A stretch of DNA of 15,013 bases from Streptomyces roseochromogenus subsp. oscitans DS 12.976 (GCF_000497445.1 NZ_CM002285.1:6766626-6781638), one strand, 5' to 3'; positions 1-6,638 are shown, numbered from the stretch's first letter. Made by a program: numbers and translations. The notes: a model not told the origin generated them from the letters alone.

Positions 1-1
1 C

Positions 2-337
2 CCGCCCTACCCGGCCGCGCCCCCGCCGCAGGTCGCCCAGGGGTTCGGGCCGCCGGTCCCGTACGCGCCCCCAGAGGTCGAACTCGCCGACGGCGAGTCG
101 CGCGTCGTCGTCAACGCCACCGGGATCGTCCTCGAAGTCGCGGGCGCGGCCGCGGACTTCGAGTGGGCGGAGATCGCGCATGCCAGGCGCACCCGGCGTG
201 GCCACCACCTCACGGTGACCGTACGGCTGTGGGACGGCGGCGTGTACGACTGCGAGCTGAACGCCCGCCGGACGGCCCGGCTCGGCGAGTGGCTGGCCCG
301 GCTGGACTTCGTACTCGGCCGGTACGCCACCCGCTAG
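2..337 (+). CDS. C-terminal part of an unidentified protein (5' end outside window)
   Basis: The reading frame is open from the left edge and ends at TAG 335-337, giving 111 residues. It begins with a proline/alanine-rich low-complexity stretch (about residues 1-25, with PPYP, APPP and YAPP), which looks like a linker or disordered tail. A compact domain of about 85 residues follows, rich in beta-type sequence (SRVVVNATGIVLEV, HHLTVTVRLWDGGVYDCEL) and ending in a helix-like WLARLDFVLGRYATR. Several frames are open here; this one is preferred for its third-position GC pattern and soluble-domain composition. I do not recognise the family. No neighbour in the window clarifies its job, since the next genes lie on the other strand. 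Confidence 0.6.
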   Translation, partial: PPYPAAPPPQVAQGFGPPVPYAPPEVELADGESRVVVNATGIVLEVAGAAADFEWAEIAHARRTRRGHHLTVTVRLWDGGVYDCELNARRTARLGEWLARLDFVLGRYATR

Positions 338-472
338 CGTCCGGCCACCGTGTTCGCCGACAGCGGTACGCGGCAGGTGAGTTGACCCGTACATGCTTGA
401 ACGGTCCGCGTCCTGGGCACCCACCTCGTACCGGCATCCACCGCCGGGCCGTGCCGGCAGAGGGAGGGCGTC

Positions 473-574
473 ATGGACCGTCGCATCCGGGTACGCGTCA
501 GCCGACGCCCCGCCGCGCCGCGCGAGCGCGAGATCGACCGCAGGACGCCGTCGGGGCGGGTACTGCCGTACTGA
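473..574 (+). CDS. Possible 33-residue basic small protein
   Basis: This ATG-started frame (MDRRIRVRVSRRPAAP...) ends in TGA at 572-574. It is preceded by a good ribosome binding site, AGGGAGGG, four bases before the ATG, which is the main reason to list it. The product has about eleven arginines and no membrane segment or known motif. It is in a 339-base gap between the upstream gene (+) and the convergent GAF protein (-). Small arginine-rich proteins of this size occur in Streptomyces, but GC-rich DNA also gives such frames by chance, so the call rests on the ribosome binding site alone. Confidence 0.3.
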   Translation: MDRRIRVRVSRRPAAPREREIDRRTPSGRVLPY

Positions 575-605
575 GGCCGGGTCAGGCCGTCGTTCGGGTG
601 CCGCG

Positions 606-665
606 CCGTTGTGGCCGGGCGCGCCCCGCGGCGGAGCCGCATATCACATACAGCCCCGCGCCCCT
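606..665 (-). repeat. Long form of a Streptomyces dispersed intergenic repeat
   Basis: Read on the minus strand this starts 11 bases after the GAF protein stop with AGGGGCGCGGGG (665-654), continues through a perfect small hairpin (GCGGC-TCC-GCCGC, 640-628) and ends in GGGGCGCGCCCGGCCACAAC. The 12-base start is identical to the core of the two shorter elements at 6471-6523 and 11777-11830. From memory, longer elements of this pattern are scattered between genes in many Streptomyces genomes; a database search was not possible here. Confidence 0.6.
628..640 (-). terminator. Hairpin after the GAF/kinase-like gene, possible terminator
   Basis: GCGGC-GGA-GCCGC is a perfect 5-base-pair stem with a 3-base loop, 37-49 bases beyond the stop of the minus-strand gene. 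There is no T-run, which is common for actinobacterial terminators. It also faces the plus-strand small reading frame at 473-574, so it could act in both directions. It lies inside the dispersed repeat, so it may be part of that element rather than a dedicated terminator. Confidence 0.3.
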
Positions 666-676
666 TGCCGGTGTTG

Positions 677-2101
677 TCACAAGGGTGCTTGCCAAGTGAC
701 CGTCGTCCCCTCCTCCGTGTCCTCGCCCGCCTCGGTGTATCCGTCGTCGTGCACCGTCAGCCGTACCGCCGCACGGCCGTCCGTCAGGCTCGCCGTCGCG
801 TCGATCGTGACCTCGATGCGGGAGACGGCCCGGCGGCGGGCGGCGGTATCGAGGGCGCGGCGGAGACTGGTCAGCAGCTGGCCGGCGACACGGCCCGGGA
901 CGCGGCTGTCCACCGGGCCCAGGAAGCGGGTGGACGGCGGGAAGCCGAGCATCGCCGCCACGGTGGCCGTCTCGCGCAGCACCCGGCCCCGCAGGGTGGT
1001 CGGCGCCTCGGCGGGCTGCTGCTGGAGCGCGAAGATCGCCGTCCGCACCTCCTGAACGGTCGACTCCAGCTCGTCGACCGCCTTGCCGAGCATGTCCTGC
1101 ACGGCCTCCACCCGGGCCCGGCGCTGCGCCGCCTGCAGCATCATGCCGGTGGCGAACAGCCGCTGGACGACCAGGTCGTGCAGATCGCGGGCGATCCGGT
1201 CCCGGTCCTCGTACACCGCGAGCCGCTCTCTGCGGTGCCGGGCGCCGGCGAGGACCAGGGCGAGCGCGGCCTGGGAGGCGAACTGGCCGGCCAGGCGCCG
1301 TTCGGCGTCCGTGTACGGGCGGGCACCGCGCTGGCGCGGCAGCGCGAGCGTGCCGATCAGCTGGCCGCTCGCCTGGAGCGGTAGCATCATGCTGGGCCCG
1401 AACCGGTGCCGGACCCGGGTCGTCATCCGCGGGTCGGTCGCCGAGTCCTCGATGAACACCGGCTCGCCGCCCAGTAGTTGCTCCAGCACCGGGCTGCCGG
1501 GCTCGATCGTCGTACCGACGAGGTCCCCGGGGTCGTCGTGCGTCGACGCGGTCACGATCTCCATCCCGCCCTCGGGAGTGGGCTGGAGGATGACACCGGC
1601 GGAGGCGCCGGCGAGCAGCCGGGCCCGTTCCGCGACCGTCATCAGCGCGTCCGCGGCGCTCTCGCCGGTCAGCAGCGCCGTGGTGACGGCCGCCGCGCCC
1701 TCGATCCACCGCTCGCGCTGCCGGGCCGCCTCGTACAGGCGGGCGTTGCCGATCGCGGTGCCCGCCCGGGTGGCCAGCACCCGCAGCAGCTGCTCGTCCT
1801 CGGCGGTGAACGGCCCGCCGCCGCTCTTGCCGGCCAGGTACAGCCGCCCGAACGGCTCTGAGCCGACCAGGATCGGCACGTCCAGGCCGTCGCCGTCCTC
1901 GGGCGGAGGCGTCGTCGTACGGATCTCGGCCGGCCCCTCCTGACCGGGGTCGGCGGTGCGCAGCGCCGCGTACCGGGCGCCGGTCAGTTCTGCGGCGCCG
2001 TCCACGATGCGCTGCAGTGTGGTGCGCAGTTCGAGTTCGGAGCCGACCCCGAGGACCGCTTCGAGCAGCGGCGGCAGATGCGGGACGGGGTCGCCGGGCA
2101 T
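677..2101 (-). CDS. Two-GAF DevS-like sensor kinase homologue with degenerate ATPase domain
   Basis: The 474-residue protein resembles DevS/DosS-type sensors of the HisKA_3 class: GAF domain 1 at about residues 17-120, GAF domain 2 at about 145-287, then a dimerisation/phosphoacceptor helix with RDLHDLVVQRLFATG (His308). The last ~70 residues still look like a HATPase_c domain, but the N-box, usually like REALSNAARHA, reads RRALDTAARRR (413-424, Asn replaced by Thr419). After DDG (452-454) only about 10 residues lead to the final strand GTTVTWQAPL, so the G-box and ATP lid (normally about 30 residues with GLxNLxxRA) are missing. It therefore probably cannot bind ATP normally; it may be a ligand sensor, a phosphoacceptor for a partner kinase, or an allosteric protein. 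It begins 19 bases after mbl and is likely co-transcribed. No response regulator gene is visible nearby. The ATG start fits the beginning of GAF 1 but has no strong ribosome binding site. Confidence 0.88.
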   Translation of the reverse strand: MPGDPVPHLPPLLEAVLGVGSELELRTTLQRIVDGAAELTGARYAALRTADPGQEGPAEIRTTTPPPEDGDGLDVPILVGSEPFGRLYLAGKSGGGPFTAEDEQLLRVLATRAGTAIGNARLYEAARQRERWIEGAAAVTTALLTGESAADALMTVAERARLLAGASAGVILQPTPEGGMEIVTASTHDDPGDLVGTTIEPGSPVLEQLLGGEPVFIEDSATDPRMTTRVRHRFGPSMMLPLQASGQLIGTLALPRQRGARPYTDAERRLAGQFASQAALALVLAGARHRRERLAVYEDRDRIARDLHDLVVQRLFATGMMLQAAQRRARVEAVQDMLGKAVDELESTVQEVRTAIFALQQQPAEAPTTLRGRVLRETATVAAMLGFPPSTRFLGPVDSRVPGRVAGQLLTSLRRALDTAARRRAVSRIEVTIDATASLTDGRAAVRLTVHDDGYTEAGEDTEEGTTVTWQAPL

Positions 2102-2120
2102 GCGCGGGGCCGTGCGCGGC

Positions 2121-3158
2121 TCAGGCGGCCATCGGGTTCAGGACCAGCGGTTCGATCCGGCCCTCCAGCATGGCGCCGAGGCCCTGGACCGCGCAGATGT
2201 CGGGCTGTTCGGCGATGTGCACCGGCATCCCGGTGGCCTGCCGCAGCATGTGGTCGAGACCGGGCAGCAGCGCCGAGCCGCCGACCATCACGATCCCGCG
2301 GTCCGCGAGGTCGGCGACCAGGTCGGGCTGGCAGTCGCGAAGCACCTTGCCGATGCCGTCGAGGACGCCGGTCAGCGGGGTCTGGATCGCGTCGCGTACG
2401 GCGGCGGTGTCGACCCGCACGCTGCGCGGAAGCCCGGTGACCACATCACGGCCGTGGATCTCGGCCTCCGCCGGGCCCTGCGAGGTGATCCCGTTGCCCG
2501 ACAGGGCCACTTGCAGCGGACGCACGGACTGGCCGGGCAGCAACAGCTCATGGTGGTGCCGCAGGTGCTGCACGATCGCGTGGTCCACGGCGTCGCCGCC
2601 CACCGGGATCCGCACGGCGGCGACGATCGAGCCGAGCGAGAGCACCGCGACCTGGGTGCTCGCCGCCCCGCACATCAGGATCATGGTGGCCTCGGGGCGT
2701 TCCACCGGCAGCCCGCAGCCGACAGCGGCGGCGATCAGCGTGTCCACCAGCTCGACCCGGCGCGCGCCCAGCCCGACCAGCGTCTCGGTGATCGCCCGCT
2801 GGGCCAGCGGATCGGCGCCGTGCGGGGCGCAGGCTGCCGCGCGCAGCCGCAGATTGCGGCGCAGGGCACGGCGCGTCTTGTCGCCCAGCAGCTGCCGCAG
2901 CATGCGGTGGGCCATCTCGATGTCGACCACCGTGCCACCGGCTATGGGCCGTACGACCTGGATGTAGTCCGGCGTCCGTCCGGTCATCCGCTCCGCGAAC
3001 TCGCCGACGGCGATGAGCGCGCCGGAACGGCTGTTCACGGCGGCCGCCGAGGGTTGGTCGATGACCAGACCGGCGCCTTTCACATACACCCTGGTGCGGG
3101 CCGCGCCCAGGTCGACGGCGAAGTGGCAGCGGCGCAACTGCTCCAGGTTGACGGTCAC
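2121..3158 (-). CDS. mbl: MreB-like protein Mbl with degenerate nucleotide-binding motifs
   Basis: The 345-residue protein aligns along its whole length with MreB/Mbl bacterial actins, which form membrane-associated filaments; in Streptomyces they act in spore-wall synthesis. Visible landmarks are the phosphate-1 region (VDLGAARTRVYVKG, 15-28, normally DLGTANTLVYVKG), VGEFAERMTGRTP (51-63), VVRPIAGGTVVDIE (68-81), IAAAVGCGLPV (142-152), the phosphate-2 region MILMCGAASTQVAVLSLG (159-176) and the adenosine loop MVGGSALLPGL (291-301). The phosphate-2 loop normally reads DIGGGTTE; the Asp and two glycines are lost, and the catalytic Glu before the AAAIGAGLPV stretch is replaced (VDTL for IEEP). 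ATP hydrolysis is thus doubtful. The GTG start was chosen because GGGAGGA lies five bases before it and because the protein then begins at the usual MreB position; the upstream in-frame codons are Pro/Arg-rich noise. Confidence 0.9.
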   Translation of the reverse strand: MTVNLEQLRRCHFAVDLGAARTRVYVKGAGLVIDQPSAAAVNSRSGALIAVGEFAERMTGRTPDYIQVVRPIAGGTVVDIEMAHRMLRQLLGDKTRRALRRNLRLRAAACAPHGADPLAQRAITETLVGLGARRVELVDTLIAAAVGCGLPVERPEATMILMCGAASTQVAVLSLGSIVAAVRIPVGGDAVDHAIVQHLRHHHELLLPGQSVRPLQVALSGNGITSQGPAEAEIHGRDVVTGLPRSVRVDTAAVRDAIQTPLTGVLDGIGKVLRDCQPDLVADLADRGIVMVGGSALLPGLDHMLRQATGMPVHIAEQPDICAVQGLGAMLEGRIEPLVLNPMAA

Positions 3159-3163
3159 GGCGA

Positions 3164-3170
3164 TCCTCCC
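3164..3170 (-). promoter_or_regulatory. Ribosome binding site that fixes the mbl start
   Basis: On the minus strand GGGAGGA is separated by five bases from the GTG at 3158. The reading frame is open back to a GTG at 3383, but that extension is low-complexity and has no counterpart in MreB proteins, so this site decides the start. Confidence 0.8.
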
Positions 3171-3389
3171 GGTGCGCGGGCCTCGGTGCGCCCGGCCGGC
3201 TGGCGGGCCTCTCACAGCATCCTGCGCGGGCCGCACCGGCGAACGCCTCCTGGAGGGGGCCGGGCGGGGTGCCGCCGAACGGGGGTTCTTCGCGGCCTTG
3301 GGCGCGTCACGGGCTCGGTACGGCGCGCGGGGGAGGTAGAGGGCCGGTCTTCGTGAGTGCTCCGGCGGCCTCCTGCCGAACACCTCTTA

Positions 3390-3405
3390 TCGAACATATG
3401 CTCGA
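3390..3405. promoter_or_regulatory. LexA/SOS-box-like palindrome upstream of mbl
   Basis: The 16 bases TCGAACATATGCTCGA match the actinobacterial LexA pattern TCGAAC-N4-GTTCGA at 11 of 12 fixed positions, the only difference being C for T at 3401. The centre CATATG is itself palindromic. It lies 231 bases upstream of the mbl GTG, the only gene reading away from it. The distance is longer than usual for a LexA operator unless the promoter is also this far upstream. The match is seen in the sequence; regulation is inferred. Confidence 0.45.
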
Positions 3406-3459
3406 CAGAGTGTCCGTTCTCCACGACGTCACGGCAACCCCGCCGGTTCCCGCGGCAGT

Positions 3460-3487
3460 TGGCGGCTTGCCGCCAGGAAGCTCTTCC
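3460..3487 (-). terminator. Hairpin pair after the matB/carboxyltransferase operon, probable terminator
   Basis: TGGCGGC-TT-GCCGCCA (3460-3475) is a perfect 7-base inverted repeat, immediately followed by GGAAG-CT-CTTCC (3476-3487). Both lie about 60-85 bases beyond the stop codon of the minus-strand carboxyltransferase gene. The very short loops mean the innermost pairs would open. There is no T-tract. Confidence 0.4.
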
Positions 3488-3545
3488 GCCGCCACCACCC
3501 CTCAACACCGTGGCCCCGTCACGCACATGACACTCGCCCCAGTCT

Positions 3546-4886
3546 CTAGGGAAGGTGGTTCACGATGCCCCGGATCACGCCCAGCTCCACCAGGTCCTGC
3601 GGACGGATCCGGAGCTGCTCGGCCGTCGCCTCGACCTCGTCCTTCGGGCGTTTGAGGATGGCCGCCGCGAGTTCCGGGGCGATCACCGAGAAGTAACTGT
3701 CCGGCGTGGCCCAGGTGTTGCCGGGCGCGGCGAGCGCGAGCGCTCCGCCGGAGCCGCCCTCACCGATGACGAGTGTGGTGATCGGTACCCGGGCGGACGC
3801 CACCGCCCCGAACGCCTCCGCGATCGCGGCCCCGGCCCCCTGCCGCTCCGCCTCGGCGTCATTGGCCGCGCCCGGTGTGTCCACCAGTGTCAGCACCGGG
3901 ATGTCGAGCCGGTCCGCCAGCCGGATCAGCCGGGCCGCGGTCCGGTACCCGGCCGGCCGGGTCGCCGCCCCGGTCTGCGCCGCGTAGGCCACGGTACGAC
4001 CGTCCCGCTCGCCGAACCCGCACAGCATGCCGTCGGGGTCCGTACCGCCGCACCGGTCACCGCTGATGTCGAGGCGGCGGGTGAAGTATGCGTCCAAGTA
4101 GGCCTGTGCGCGAGGGCGTTGAGGGGACCGGGCGCGCTGGACGGCGTCCCAGCCGGTGGCCGGCAGGCCGGCGGTGCCGAGGGCGGGTGGTGCGGGGGCT
4201 TCCTGCGCCGGCGTGGTGAGCAGCCTGAGCCACCGTCCCAGCGTCTCCCGTAGTTCCGCGGGCTGGACCACGGCGTCCGCCGAACCCACCGCCACCTGTC
4301 CCCCGGCGCTGTAGGCCGCCGGGTCGGCGTCCGGAGGCCGGACCCGGGAACCGGCGAAGCCCACCTGGGCACCCGGCAGGGCCAGGACGACATCGGCTCC
4401 GGCGCCGAGGGTGGCCCAGCCGCCGCCGGTCGTGGGGTCCCGCAGGACCGCGATCTGCGGCAGGCCGGCCTCCCGGGTGAGCGCCGACTCGCGTGCCACC
4501 CGCTGGAGTTGGCTCAGCGCGAGCATACCCTCCTGCATCCGGCTGCCGCCGGTGGCGATCAGCGGCACGACCGGGAGCCGGTGGGCACGGGCGTGGTGGT
4601 AGGCCGCCTCCAGCCGGTCACCGGTGCGCTCGCCCAGGGAGCCACCGAGGAAACCGAACTCGAAGGCGATCAGTACGGCCGGGGCGCCCTTGACGCTCGC
4701 GGTGCCGCAGACGACCGACTCCTCCTCGCCGGTGCGGGCCGTGGCACGGGCGCGGGAGGCGTCGTAACCCTGCCAGCCGAGCGGGCCGTCCGCCTTCGGT
4801 TCCCTTATCCTGCCGGGCAGTTCGCTGAAGGTCGCCTCGTCCGCGACCAGGGCCAGGATCTCCCGGGCCGACAGCCGCTCAGGCAT
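3546..4886 (-). CDS. Fused AccD/AccA-like acyl-CoA carboxyltransferase
   Basis: The 446-residue protein has two crotonase-fold carboxyltransferase halves. The N-terminal half (about 55-215) is like AccD (beta), with EFGFLGGSLGERTGDRL (75-92), GGSRMQEG (113-120) and PTTGGG (151-156), but without the four-Cys zinc finger. The C-terminal half (about 255-446) is like AccA (alpha), with VDTPGA (335-340), GEGGSGGALALA (375-386) and SVIAPELAAAILKRP (400-414). Such enzymes move carboxyl from carboxybiotin to an acyl-CoA. No biotin carboxylase or biotin carrier gene is present here, so it would need partners encoded elsewhere or do another malonyl-CoA reaction. The ATG at 4886 overlaps the matB stop by eight bases (ATGCCTGA), so translation is coupled; an in-frame GTG at 4901 is an alternative. 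Its partner matB suggests a role in malonyl- or methylmalonyl-CoA supply or balance. Confidence 0.85.
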   Translation of the reverse strand: MPERLSAREILALVADEATFSELPGRIREPKADGPLGWQGYDASRARATARTGEEESVVCGTASVKGAPAVLIAFEFGFLGGSLGERTGDRLEAAYHHARAHRLPVVPLIATGGSRMQEGMLALSQLQRVARESALTREAGLPQIAVLRDPTTGGGWATLGAGADVVLALPGAQVGFAGSRVRPPDADPAAYSAGGQVAVGSADAVVQPAELRETLGRWLRLLTTPAQEAPAPPALGTAGLPATGWDAVQRARSPQRPRAQAYLDAYFTRRLDISGDRCGGTDPDGMLCGFGERDGRTVAYAAQTGAATRPAGYRTAARLIRLADRLDIPVLTLVDTPGAANDAEAERQGAGAAIAEAFGAVASARVPITTLVIGEGGSGGALALAAPGNTWATPDSYFSVIAPELAAAILKRPKDEVEATAEQLRIRPQDLVELGVIRGIVNHLP

Positions 4887-6348
4887 CGGCCACCAGCGCA
4901 CGCTTCATGATCTTCCCCATGTCGTTGCGGGGGAGGGAACCCAGATACCGGACGACCCGCGGGCGCTTGTGCGGGGCGAGCCGCCGGGCCACGTGATCGG
5001 CCAACTCCTCGGCGGCGGGCGGCGCTTCCGCGTCCAACGGGACGATCCAGGCCACGATCCGCTCGCCCAGGTCCGCGTCCGGCTCCCCGGTGACCGCGGC
5101 CTCCCGCACCCCCGGATGCTCCAGCAGCGCGTTCTCGATCTCACCGGCCCCGATCTTGTAACCACCGCTCTTGATCAGGTCGGTGGCTTTGCGCCCGACG
5201 ATCCGCACATAGCCGTCGGGCTCGCGGACGGCCATGTCACCCGTGCGGAAGAACCCGTCGGCGGTGAACGCGGCCGCCGTGGCGTCCGGCCGGTTCAGGT
5301 ACTCGGTGAACAGGTTCGGCCCGCGCACCTGGATCTCGCCGACGCTCTCCCCGTCGTACGCGGTGATCGGCGTCCCGTCCTCCTCCACGAGCCGCAGCTC
5401 GACGCCGGGCAGCGGCACGCCCACGGTGCCCGCACGGGCCTCCCCGTCGGCCCGTACGCTGGTGTTCATCAGCGTCTCCGTCATGCCGTACCGCTCGATC
5501 ACCCGACGCCCGGTCGCCGCCGCGATCCGCTCGTGGTCGTGCACCGGCAGCGCGGCCGAGCCCGAGACCAGCAGCCGGGCCCGCGCCAGCGCCTTGGCCA
5601 GCTCCGGGTCCTGCGGGAGGGCCTCGGCGATGCGGTGGTACATCGTCGGCACCCCGAACAGCATGGTCGCGCCCGCGTTCAGCTCCCGGGCCACGCCCTC
5701 GGTGCTGAACCGCCCGAGGTGCCGGACGCTGCCGCCGCGCCGCAGCGGTCCGAGCGTGCCCAGCACGAGCCCGTGCACATGGAACAGCGGCAGCCCGTGC
5801 ACCAGCACGTCATCCGCCGTCCACTGCCAGGCGTCGGCGAGCGCGTCCAGGGTGGTGGCGAGGGCCCGGCGGGGCAGCACGGCACCCTTGGGCGGGCCGG
5901 TGGTGCCGGAGGTGTAGACGATCAGCGCGGGGTCCCCGTCGGCGGTGGTGTCGTCGGGTACCGCGCCGGGGGCGGCGGTCGCGTCGACGTCCAGCCGCTC
6001 CAACGCGCCGAGTGCGTCCGGTAGTTCGGCGCCCGCGGCGGTCAGCACCAGCGTCGGTGCGCTGTCGGAGACGATGTGCGCGAGTTCCTTCTCGCCCGAC
6101 TTCGGGTTCAGCGGCACCGCGGCGGCCCCGGCGAGCAGTACGCCCGTCACGGCGACGGCGGTCTCCAGCTCGGGCGTGGCCCACACGGCGACGCGGCCCG
6201 CCCCGCGCAGTCGGTCTGCCCCGCGCAGCCGGGCGGCGAGCGCCCCGGCGGCCCCGGCCAGCTCGCCGTACGTCAACGACCGCTCACCGAACCGCAGGGC
6301 GACCCGTTCGCCCGGACCGTCCGCCAGAGCGGGAAAGAGTGAGGACAC
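4879..6348 (-). CDS. matB: Malonyl-CoA synthetase (MatB-type acyl-CoA ligase)
   Basis: The 489-residue adenylate-forming enzyme ligates malonate (often also methylmalonate) to CoA using ATP, supplying extender units for fatty acid or polyketide synthesis. All core motifs are intact: P-loop YTSGTTGPPKG (145-155), ERYGMTE (285-291), RTGD (368-371), the hinge/CoA loop GRKATDLIKSGGYKIGAGE (385-403) and the catalytic lysine in NDMGKI (Lys479). The opening SSLFPAL and overall length resemble the structurally studied S. coelicolor MatB, as I recall it, and the same gene order with a carboxyltransferase and mbl nearby is what I would expect there. Start: the GTG at 6348 follows AGGAG by eight bases, while the GTG three codons upstream overlaps that AGGAG and so cannot use it. 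It is the first gene of a pair with the coupled carboxyltransferase. Confidence 0.93.
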   Translation of the reverse strand: MSSLFPALADGPGERVALRFGERSLTYGELAGAAGALAARLRGADRLRGAGRVAVWATPELETAVAVTGVLLAGAAAVPLNPKSGEKELAHIVSDSAPTLVLTAAGAELPDALGALERLDVDATAAPGAVPDDTTADGDPALIVYTSGTTGPPKGAVLPRRALATTLDALADAWQWTADDVLVHGLPLFHVHGLVLGTLGPLRRGGSVRHLGRFSTEGVARELNAGATMLFGVPTMYHRIAEALPQDPELAKALARARLLVSGSAALPVHDHERIAAATGRRVIERYGMTETLMNTSVRADGEARAGTVGVPLPGVELRLVEEDGTPITAYDGESVGEIQVRGPNLFTEYLNRPDATAAAFTADGFFRTGDMAVREPDGYVRIVGRKATDLIKSGGYKIGAGEIENALLEHPGVREAAVTGEPDADLGERIVAWIVPLDAEAPPAAEELADHVARRLAPHKRPRVVRYLGSLPRNDMGKIMKRALVADA

Positions 6349-6424
6349 GCGGCGCACTCCTAACTGTGGGACTGTCGGTCGACCGTCGCCCCCCTTCCTA
6401 CACCAGGAGCCTTGAGCCGACGAC

Positions 6425-6456
6425 CGCGCGCGGCCGCGGCCGCGGCCGCGGGCGCG
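6425..6456. repeat. G/C-only tandem GGCCGC stretch
   Basis: Thirty-two bases contain only G and C, with a GGCCGC unit repeated so that GCGGCCGC occurs three times overlapping (6430-6437, 6436-6443, 6442-6449). The centre is self-complementary and alternates purine and pyrimidine in part, so it could form a cruciform or Z-type structure. It lies about 80 bases upstream of the matB start, close to where a promoter would be expected. Confidence 0.5.
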
Positions 6457-6470
6457 GGGAGCGGGCTATG

Positions 6471-6523
6471 TGCGGGTGCGTGGTGGGCTGGTCGCGCAGT
6501 TCCCCGCGCCCCTGGGGAGTTGC
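6471..6523 (-). repeat. Short form of the Streptomyces dispersed intergenic repeat
   Basis: The 43 bases 6471-6513 are the exact reverse complement of 11788-11830. Next to the shared part, GCAGTTCCCC (6496-6505) pairs with GGGGAGTTGC (6514-6523) as a 10-base-pair stem with two G-U pairs and an 8-base loop. The copy at 11777 has Watson-Crick pairs at those places, so the hairpin is conserved by compensating differences. Here it lies between divergent genes, where it cannot be a simple operon terminator. Confidence 0.75.
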
Positions 6524-6562
6524 AGTGCCGCCGGCCGCATAGTGCTGCCGCTGCATGGTCGG

Positions 6563-6592
6563 TTCATACCGGGCCGTGACGGTTGTTAGCCT
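6563..6592 (+). promoter_or_regulatory. Possible promoter of the ATP-grasp gene
   Basis: TAGCCT (6587-6592) resembles a Streptomyces vegetative -10 box, with TTCATA (6563-6568) 18 bases upstream as a poor -35. Transcription would begin close to the first of the 14-base repeats at 6597. Weak match; listed because it fits the layout. Confidence 0.25.
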
Positions 6593-6596
6593 CGGA

Positions 6597-6638
6597 GTGA
6601 TCGAAGTGTCGTGATCGAATCGTCGTGATCGAAGCGCC
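6597..6638 (+). repeat. Three GTGATCGAA repeats at exact 14-base spacing
   Basis: GTGATCGAA occurs at 6597, 6611 and 6625, each followed by a variable five bases (GTGTC, TCGTC, GCGCC). The array ends 20 bases before the ATP-grasp start and just before its AGGGAG ribosome binding site. It could be an operator or a leader-RNA element. No known regulator motif was recognised. Confidence 0.6.

Larger units (their letters stand above)
3171..3545. other. Intergenic region between the carboxyltransferase gene and mbl
   Basis: About 375 bases without a convincing gene. On the minus strand it runs from the end of the matB/carboxyltransferase operon to the mbl ribosome binding site. The half nearest the carboxyltransferase holds a hairpin pair (3460-3487), the centre holds a LexA-box-like palindrome (3390-3405), and the ~220 bases nearest mbl are presumably its promoter and leader. 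Short open frames on both strands are arginine/proline-rich and have no ribosome binding site. Confidence 0.6.

Noticed and set aside
382..410. TTGACC as a -35 box for the small frame at 473
   Set aside because: The sequence 17 bases downstream is TCCGCG, not a usable -10 box.
582..1709. Long minus-strand frame of 375 codons overlapping the GAF/kinase gene
   Set aside because: It is an Arg/Gly/Pro-rich shadow in another frame of the GAF protein and has no domain.
3159..3383. N-terminal extension of mbl back to a GTG at 3383
   Set aside because: The added residues are Pro/Arg-rich and unlike MreB, and the GGGAGGA site supports the GTG at 3158.
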